A DNA stretch of 64,000 nucleotides from Straminergon stramineum. Its lineage: Eukaryota > Streptophyta > Bryopsida > Hypnales > Calliergonaceae. The notes under the pieces were generated by a model. It made no database searches. It was not told where the DNA came from and saw only the letters and a list, made by a program, of their open reading frames with translations. This document shows, one piece after another, positions 57,325-64,000 of this stretch (position 1 is the stretch's first letter; each line of letters begins with the position of its first letter). A program made the translations under genes and the position numbers. The stretch is taken from assembly GCA_963920665.1 (NCBI GenBank), contig OY987267.1:26722001-26786000 (forward strand). Reading direction: 5' to 3'.

Positions 57325-59304
57325 CCACCACAAGGCAAAGAACCCCCCTAGGGTTGGCCGACGGGGAGTGTATGGGACACCTACTTAGATTGCCTTCCAA
57401 GCAATAGACTCCTAAATACTTTTTTATCAACTTTTTAACAATAAACTACTCTAAGTGAAATGAGGGCAGCACCCTTACACCATCCTAATATGCACCCTAA
57501 AATCCTCAAATGACCCTAGTACCTACTTTGGGAGGTCAAGGCAACCTACTAGGCCTAATTTTGCCTGAAATTAGCCCTTTGGGCACCAAATGGGTCCATT
57601 TGGTGTCCTGAAATTAAATTCCAGCACACCACAACCACTCCAATTCCTAACTAACTTCCTAAATTGATGCCCAAGACTTCCCTAATTCCATAGATCCCAT
57701 CCCTAACATATTCACCCATTCTTTTTAGGCCAATTAGTTTCTTCCTTCAATTTCCTAATCCATATCCTAACCCTAATTCTGCCCCCAATTCGGGCAGCGC
57801 TTCTGCGCTTGCCCTAAAACCCTAAAAAAATCCTCATAGACCCTCTACACATTCACACCCCACAAGAACATTGCATGCAAGTCATAGAACTATTGCTTCA
57901 AGATGGATAAGAAAATATTATATTGTAATCAACATTACATTTGGATTTAGTTGAATCACAAGGAAAAAAAGATGAAATACCCAAAATCAACTGCCGCTAG
58001 ATGGGCAGCAGACCTTGTCCCACTAAAATGATCGCCCTGGCTTTGTCCTTGCTTGGAATTGGTCGATACTAGTCTTGTTGGAAAGCTGAATTTCCCCTCT
58101 CCATCTTAACAAAAATTCGCGTTGATCCGCTTCGCCAAACTCCCACAGTCGCTCGCCAAAGTCGTCGATCTTCCGTGGCGGTATCGGCTTGACCTCCTCG
58201 CACTAAATCGGTCGCTCCGTCCTCGTCCTTGATCGGAATTGGTCGAGACTAGTCATTTTGGAAAGCTGACTTTCTCTTCTCCATCCTCTCAAAAATTCAG
58301 CCCATTCCGCTCTTTCAATCTCCCGCAATCAATCACCAAAGCTGGCAGTCTCCTCCCAATTCAACAAAAACCTAATTCTCTCCACTCCAATTCCCATCTG
58401 ACCTCACTCCCATCATTCCTTCACCACTTTTTCTCAAAAAATGGTGACCTACTCGACAAATTATCCTACTTTGGTTCCCTCATCTTAATCTCTAGCTTCT
58501 CATGCTTTCAAAACGCCCTTCATCACCAAGAATGCTCTCCAACACACATGCACACCAAGTTGGGGAAATTGAGAGAGAGAGGGCTCCAAACCCTAATTTT
58601 GCCTATATCCAACTTTCTAACGGATTAATTTTCTAAACTACTTTCATCCTACACTAATTCACTGTTAATCCACTAATTTGGTGCAAAATGCGCCAAATTA
58701 GTGCGAATCACACTAGGTTACTGTAAATCCACTAATCTAGTGTAAATTGCTCTATTTTAGTGTTCCACCCCCTAAATTACTGTAAAACCCTCTAACTTAC
58801 TGTTAAATCCTATTTTAGTGTTTTTAGCCCTATTTTATTGTTTTACTCACTCCACTAGTGTTTTAGTCATAGTTTTAGTTTAACTAACCTCTTTTGTGGT
58901 TTTTCTTATTTATTATTTTTGTGGTTTTTAATTTACTTTTAGTTTCATTTCCTACTTCTAGTTTTTGTTTTTATTTTCATTTTTCATTTTTTGTTTTCAT
59001 TTTCTCATCATTTTACTATTAGCCTAATTTGGTTACTCTACCAAATCTTGCTTAACCTCTTTTTAGTTTTAACTTCCCATTTTTTCCCTAGAATTTCCCC
59101 TCATTTCCTCCTAATTGCATTTTCTAGCATCTTGCCCTAACCTCATGAAGTTTCCATTGCTATTTAGCGGAAAACTCCCTAATTGATGGTTATGGCTTAA
59201 TCCGGAGTGCTAACACTTCTGGATTTGTAAATTCATGCCTAATATTTATATTTTTGGATTTTTAAATAGTGAACCAATATGGTGGTTCACAATGCTTGTT
59301 TCTA
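57325..59304. mobile_element. insertion of about 2 kb in the copia integrase, type unresolved
   Basis: Host coding sequence stops after CTTTT (57320-57324) and resumes at GTTTT (59305-59309), which may be a 5-bp target duplicate with one change. The ends CCACCACAAGG and CTTGTTTCTA are not inverted repeats and are not TG..CA, so the true borders may differ by some bases. It contains CCCTAACCCT-like and C-rich patches, a 180-bp tandem duplication, and a stretch rich in ACTGTAAATCCACTAAT-like and TAGTGT motifs (58650-58870). No coding domain recognised. Confidence 0.6.
58021..58380. repeat. 180-bp tandem duplication
   Basis: Units start CACTAAAATGATCGCC (58021) and CACTAAATCGGTCGCT (58201). Each contains GGAATTGGTCGA..ACTAGTC, TTGGAAAGCTGA and TCTCCATC in the same order, followed by CAAAAATTC and CGCC/TCACCAAAG. 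Identity appears moderate (70-80 percent by eye). Confidence 0.7.
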
Positions 59305-62300
59305 GTTTTGACAATGAAACCAAAGCTTATCAACTTTATCACCATATTAGACAAAAAACAATTATAAGCAAAGATGTTGTCTTTAATGAGTCAAAAGTAG
59401 GATACCAACACCTAAATACACCAAAACCATCGCATAGTATATTTGGATTGACCAAAAATAGTTTAGATGTAGATGAAATTAGAGAACACACCGAACCTCA
59501 CGCCACCAAAATAGAGACCAATATAGCATAGCCAAGTGAATTCAATGCACACAACCAACTAAAAAATGTCGATAATCCAAACCAACCTAATTTAGATCTA
59601 AAGGAATCATGAGGGCCTAAGTTTAGCAACCTTGACGGTCTACTAAGAGAACGATCATTGCAAGCAACCACAGCCTTCCCGAGAGTTAGATGACCTACTC
59701 TAGTAGATCGTAGAGTTGGTCCAACAGACCGACGCTACCTGAGCCACAACAAAACACCATTAGCAAAACTACAAGACTTCTAGACCATGTTTTCAGAATT
59801 GATGGAAGAACCCTTAGATTTCTAGATTGCATTAGAAAGGAAGGAATGGTAGGCAACAATTGAAAGTGAAATTAACTCCATACTGATGAATAGGACCTAG
59901 GAGGTGATAGATCATCTCAACAATAGAAAACCTATAACAACAAAATGGCTATTCAAAATCGAGAGGAACTCATAGGGAGGAATCAACAAATTCAAGACTA
60001 GAGTTGTGGCAAGACAATTTCAACAAAAAGAGGGTATAGATTACCATGACATATTTGCACCCATCAAGAGATGGTCCACAATTCGCGTTATCGTGGCACT
60101 AGCTGCATAATACAACTTGCCTTTGCACCATATGGATGTTATAACTACCTTTTTGAATAAAACTATAGACGAAAAAATTCTCACAGAAATACCATATGGA
60201 TTCCTAGGAACATGAGACAACACAAAAATATGCAAGATCAACAAAACCCTCTACAATTTGAAACAATTGCCTAATGCATGGTACAACTGCATTAGTTAGT
60301 GACTTCATGAACAAGGACTGATTCAAAGTGAAAATGATCCAAATTTGTACTTTCTCAAGCAAAATGGCAAGCTCACCGTCCTTCTACTATATGTGGACGA
60401 TCTCCTCATCAAAAAGGACAATCAACATGAGATAGAGTGTCTAAAAGACAAACTACAATAAGAATTTGAAATGACTGACTTAGAAGAAGCAAACAACTAT
60501 CTAGGGGTGGAGATTCATCGACAACACAACGACATCTTTATCAACCAAGAAGGATATATAAGGAAACTTCTCGAAAAGTTTGGTATGCAGGGTTGCAATT
60601 CAACAAGAATACTCGTTGATGGGTGATTGCAAGAAAGACAAGTCCTATTTTGCATCACATTCAAAGTGACAAAGTTGTTTTCCACTGGAACTTTTGGAGG
60701 TAGAGCCCAATGAGCTTGAAATTTTTATTAGAGATGACTAACTTGATTGATATGATATCCCTTAGTTTTTAGAAATTTTTAAAAATCATTTTATTATTAA
60801 AAATCAATTTTGCTAATTTGTCACACTTTGGGGTTTAGGGTTTTTTAGTATTGGGGAGTATCCTAAATTAATGATGAATCCTAAAGCTGAAATTTTCGTG
60901 GTCTATTCCCATAGTAGGAGTACATGTGCCCACCAAAGGAAATCTAAAAATACATTATTTTTTGGCCTCCATATTCTTGCAAATAGGACTCCCTTATGTG
61001 CACACTTTTGAAAATTGAAGATGGTTTTGACTTCATCTTTTTCGTGAAATCCGATCACCATCAAGTCCTCGCAAATTGCCAATTTTGAGAATTTTTTTGT
61101 TCATGATTTTCTATTTATTAGTAATTCATATCTCATTGTATCTATTTTCTATGATAAATTGTCTTTTTTTTCAAATAGTACTATTTTCGTACTTACTAGT
61201 AGTCATAGAACTCAAAACGATACTTTTTGCAGTCAATTTTTTAAATCAACGCTTGAGATTTTTCGGTTTCCTAGTACTCGTAATACTCCTAGTATTAAGC
61301 ACAAAAATCGTTGTTTTGGCAAAACGCTACATAAAACATTTGGTCTCTCCTTAAATTACCTTGATCCACTGGCATAGCTCTAAAAACAAATGGGAACTGA
61401 GAAGATTGACCTAATGTACACCCACCTAGATATTTGCTATGAAGTTGGGAGGGATGATTGCAAGAAACACTTGTCCTATTTTTTGTCCCCTTACCTTTGG
61501 ACATGTAGTTTTTTGGTCATAACTTTTGCATCATAAGTTTGTTTGTCTTGAAATTTGGAATGAAGGTACACATAACAGTTTCACACATTCTGTATTTTGG
61601 GTTTTATTTTTTAAAATTAATTAATTATTTTTAAAGTGCCCCTAATTGGGTATCTACCTTGGCATTTGGGGGGATGTTGAGCTGAAGTTGTACCCAAAAA
61701 TGCGAGCTTGAAGCCACAAATTGGAGAAGTTAGAGGTGTACTGGCATTCCAATGAAAGATGAAGAGTTTTTTGCAAAAAACCTTTGCATGAGGTCTCTAC
61801 ATGGGGCCAAAGTGACTGTTGTTCGCACACATTTTAGAGGCAGGAAAAAAAAATTTGGAGAAATTTTTGGTGCAAGGTGAGAGCAAGCTCATCTACAAAA
61901 ATGGCTTTTCTTCTAGGAGTATTCTAAATTTTTTTTGAATTACTAAAAATGAAAAGGTCCATAGACCCCTTTTTTGCTATTTTCTGTTGCTAGTCGCTTC
62001 TATAATACTCCGTAGTACTATATAGTACTGAATCAATGATTAAGATCTATAGGCACCCGAAATCGACGGATGAGATTCGCAAGTGCAGTTTGACGAGCAA
62101 AATTAATAGTAGTTTGTCGTACTGCTAGTCCTGCGGCTAGAAATCAGGTTTTTGAGCCAAAAATGTGAAGTGTTTTTTACAATCACCCAGAGCGTCTCCA
62201 CATATATAAAAGAACCGGAAATAGCCCACTATCAAGTAGCAAAGAAAATCCATTGTTATCTAAGCGGCACAATCGACTACGACATCTTCATGGCATTTGA

Positions 62301-62800
62301 CAATGAAAACCTCTACCATACCTACATAGATGCAAATTGGGGATGAGACATTGATACAAGACACTCAGTATTAGGAATATCACACAAAATTGGAAACTCT
62401 AGTGTTTACTAGAGTAGCAAGCTCCAATGAAGTGAACGAACAATGTCATTATTCAACACATAAGCTAAATATAGAGTACTAACAAATGATGCAAAGGTCA
62501 TTACTTATTTTCACAAGTTACTTTACGAACTAGGATCCGACTCGAACCACCCAATGCCGTTGTTCAATGACAACCAATTCTGCTTGAAGCTATTCAAGAA
62601 TCCAATAATGCACGCCAAGACAAAGCACATTGAAATTCAACATCACTTTATAAGAAAAGCTCCAAAGGCAGGAACAATACAAGTTGGCTACATGCCAACT
62701 AACACACAACTAGTTGATTTTCTCATGAAAACTCTTCCATACAAGAGTTTCGCAAAAAATCAACTTCATGAAGGTGTGATTCCGCTTCCCATTACCTAAC
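59305..62800 (+). pseudogene. copia integrase end, reverse transcriptase and RNase H remnant
   Basis: After the insertion the host resumes with NETKAYQLY (59313 on) and IISKDVVFNE. RT begins near 59840, with WLFKIERNS, FAPIKRWSTIRVIVALAA and the active site LLLYVDDLLI near 60381-60410. It is broken at 60621 by a TIR element. RNase H resumes at 62190 with YIKEPEIAHYQVAKKI and runs to 62800 (MHAKTKHIEIQHHFIR, GYMPTNTQLVDFLMK). Roughly 60 residues of the RT/RNase H connection are missing at the insertion. Many in-frame stops are present. Confidence 0.85.
60621..62189. mobile_element. 1569-bp element with TGGGTGATTG inverted ends
   Basis: TGGGTGATTGCAAGAAA (60621 on) is inverted at the right end (TTTTTTACAATCACCCA to 62189); the first 10 bases are perfect. 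A third, direct copy of the left end (GGGATGATTGCAAGAAACAC, 61449 on) followed by a similar TTGTCCTATTTT lies inside, suggesting an internal duplication or a second nested copy. No transposase is visible. A clean target duplication is missing, and part of the host RT is lost at the site. Confidence 0.65.
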
Positions 62801-63335
62801 TCTGAAACCTAAGAAGAGCCCAATCAGGTGTTTGAAAATTATCTATCTACAAAGCTCTACGTGTAATCTTATGCTTGAAGTCTAGAGCCCTAGGGTTCTT
62901 CTTGGTTGTTCGGTTGTCCCACCACTCCTCAAGATGCTCCACAAGTTGCCTCCAATATCCATCGGTAGTTGTTCGCAAGCTAACATCTCCACAACAATGT
63001 GACCCTAACAAAGGTATTGCCAATGTTTAGATATGCATCCACCTCAACGTCATCTTGCACTTCCACCTCATGTCGTTGCACCAAGAACCAAATGTACACA
63101 CAAGCCTCTAGAAAATTGTCGCAAACCCAAAAAATTGCCATCACCAAGAGCTAGAGCAGGAGAAGAAGGATCTGCACCTACCTCACAACTAAACCTATCA
63201 ATGCTTACAATTGCACCACCACCATAACAACAATGTGATCAAGATGAACTATCACTCACCAAAGACATCCGCCTCACGTAACCCCTAAGTACGAGCACAA
63301 CATCAATCGCCCACATCCATTGCACTCATGACATT

Positions 63336-63477
63336 CACTACAAGAAAATGAGGGTATAAATGACTTGTCCACATTGACTGCACCGACAACAATGACTTCA
63401 AAATAGTCATTTTGAAGTCATTGTTGTCGATGCAGTCAATGTGGACAAGTCAATTATACCCCCATTTTCTTGTAGTG
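63336..63477. mobile_element. 142-bp CACTA-type hairpin MITE
   Basis: It starts CACTACAAGAAAAT and ends ATTTTCTTGTAGTG, the terminal form of CACTA (En/Spm) elements. ATT on both sides (63333-63335, 63478-63480) is the expected 3-bp duplication. The two arms of about 70 bp are inverted copies with few mismatches, so the single strand can fold into one long hairpin. It lies between the RNase H remnant and the right LTR of the copia element. Confidence 0.9.
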
Positions 63478-63512
63478 ATTGTTGTATCATCACCAAACTT
63501 GGAAATTTCGAG

Positions 63513-63521
63513 TGAAGGAGG
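63513..63521 (+). other. polypurine tract of the copia element
   Basis: GAAGGAGGG ends directly at the first base of the right LTR, the expected place for plus-strand priming. Confidence 0.75.
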
Positions 63522-63812
63522 GTGTTGAATGACACTCTCAAACCCTTGTGCTCCAAGTCTATTCATCTACCCAAGGATCATCTATCTTGGCTATCAACAT
63601 TAGTAAACATCATTAACTCAAGTTAGTTAGTAACTAAAGCCTAATAGCCGTGTACTTTAAGTAATTCGCTTAGTGGGATTAGTGGCTTGTTGTAACTACT
63701 ACTACCTACGAGCAAGGCGTAACCTTGTGCTTCTTTTCAATAACCTATTTATTCTTGGTAATTTCATATCAAGCCATTGAGCTTGATTCAATCAAATGTT
63801 TGTATTTCTTCA
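63522..63812 (+). repeat. right LTR of the copia element
   Basis: 291 bp, TGTTGAATGACACT to TATTTCTTCA, matching the left LTR along its length. It is followed by the ATTCC target duplicate. Confidence 0.92.
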
Positions 63813-63817
63813 ATTCC

Positions 63818-64000
63818 TATATGGAGCATTAGATGTGCTTGCACTTTGACAATGGCCACATTACAACACATAGGCTGTAAACACAAATTCTGAATTATGT
63901 TCATGCTTTTTGAAATTTTGTGTCCTTTGCTATAAGATAGAAAAATCTCTCAATAAGCATTTTCCACACAATAATTCACCAAGAAAACTTTATTAACCAC
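63818..64000. other. flank of the copia element
   Basis: The last 183 bp show no recognisable feature; they should continue the sequence at 53300-53511 before copia insertion. Confidence 0.5.

Larger units (their letters stand above)
53517..63812 (+). mobile_element. Ty1/copia LTR retrotransposon, complete outline but inactivated and nested
   Basis: The LTRs (53517-53808, 292 bp; 63522-63812, 291 bp) are closely similar, begin TGTTGAATGA and end CTTCA. ATTCC flanks both ends (53512-53516, 63813-63817). TGGTATCGAAG after the left LTR resembles the initiator-tRNA primer site, and GAAGGAGGG (63513-63521) is the polypurine tract. The order gag, protease, integrase, RT, RNase H is that of copia. 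Four later insertions add about 5 kb; without them it would be roughly 5.3 kb, a normal copia length. Every coding domain has stops or frame changes. Confidence 0.93.

Noticed and set aside
58021..58380. CRISPR-like direct repeats
   Set aside because: Only two diverged 180-bp units without spacers, in a plant nuclear context.
53517..63812. A functional copia polyprotein
   Set aside because: The protease active site is changed, all domains have stops, and four insertions interrupt it.

Overview
The window looks like nuclear DNA of a land plant, probably a seedless plant (fern, lycophyte or bryophyte). That placement is inference: the proteins are plant-type, introns are mostly short with GT..AG borders, and the gene islands are moderately GC-rich within AT-rich, transposon-filled spacers. 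No organelle, bacterial or viral backbone is visible. Gene models below were built by hand from splice signals, frame continuity and family conservation.

Gene content. (1) 4830-11985, minus: 16-exon beta-adaptin of the AP-1/AP-2 clathrin adaptors. (2) 21691-24223, plus: 4-exon protein with a Lys-rich N-terminus, two RRMs and a CCHC knuckle (PHIP1-like), with a telo-box upstream. (3) 27532-30528, minus: 8-exon zinc alcohol dehydrogenase-like protein of the HER2 (At5g63620) type. (4) 35898-39281, plus: 6-exon initiator-tRNA ribosylphosphate transferase (Rit1 family). (5) ~40896-41817, plus: GC-rich exon of a short DUF642 wall protein whose 5' end is not resolved. (6) 44988-47910, minus: 7-exon polyprenol reductase (SRD5A3/PPRD). 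They are ordinary housekeeping or cell-wall genes on both strands and show no operon-like grouping. I saw no transposon in any of their introns.

Spacers. The rest is mobile-element debris with readable insertion history. Several non-autonomous elements start CCCCT, end AGGGG (or close variants) and sit in duplicated TTAA: 26041-26936, 32100-32737, 49102-50024, 48728-52203 and probably 33374-33584. One of these (48728-52203) is split by a 2.9-kb element with ACATCGGGAAAA inverted ends, a 5-bp AACGT target duplication and many CAGTATTG-like subterminal motifs; that element in turn holds another TTAA element and a tRNA-derived SINE-like stretch. Around 19.5-20.8 kb and 31.7-34.2 kb lie two diverged copies of one repeat, and the first preserves a nearly empty site for the TTAA element in the second.

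The last 10.3 kb is one complete but dead Ty1/copia element (53517-63812, LTRs about 291 bp, target duplication ATTCC) carrying a 1.3-kb solo LTR, a 2-kb insertion with unresolved ends, a 1.57-kb element with TGGGTGATTG inverted ends, and a 142-bp CACTA-type hairpin MITE. I see no CRISPR array, no rRNA gene and no functional tRNA gene. The most novel candidates are the TTAA/CCCCT elements and the ACATCGGG element.
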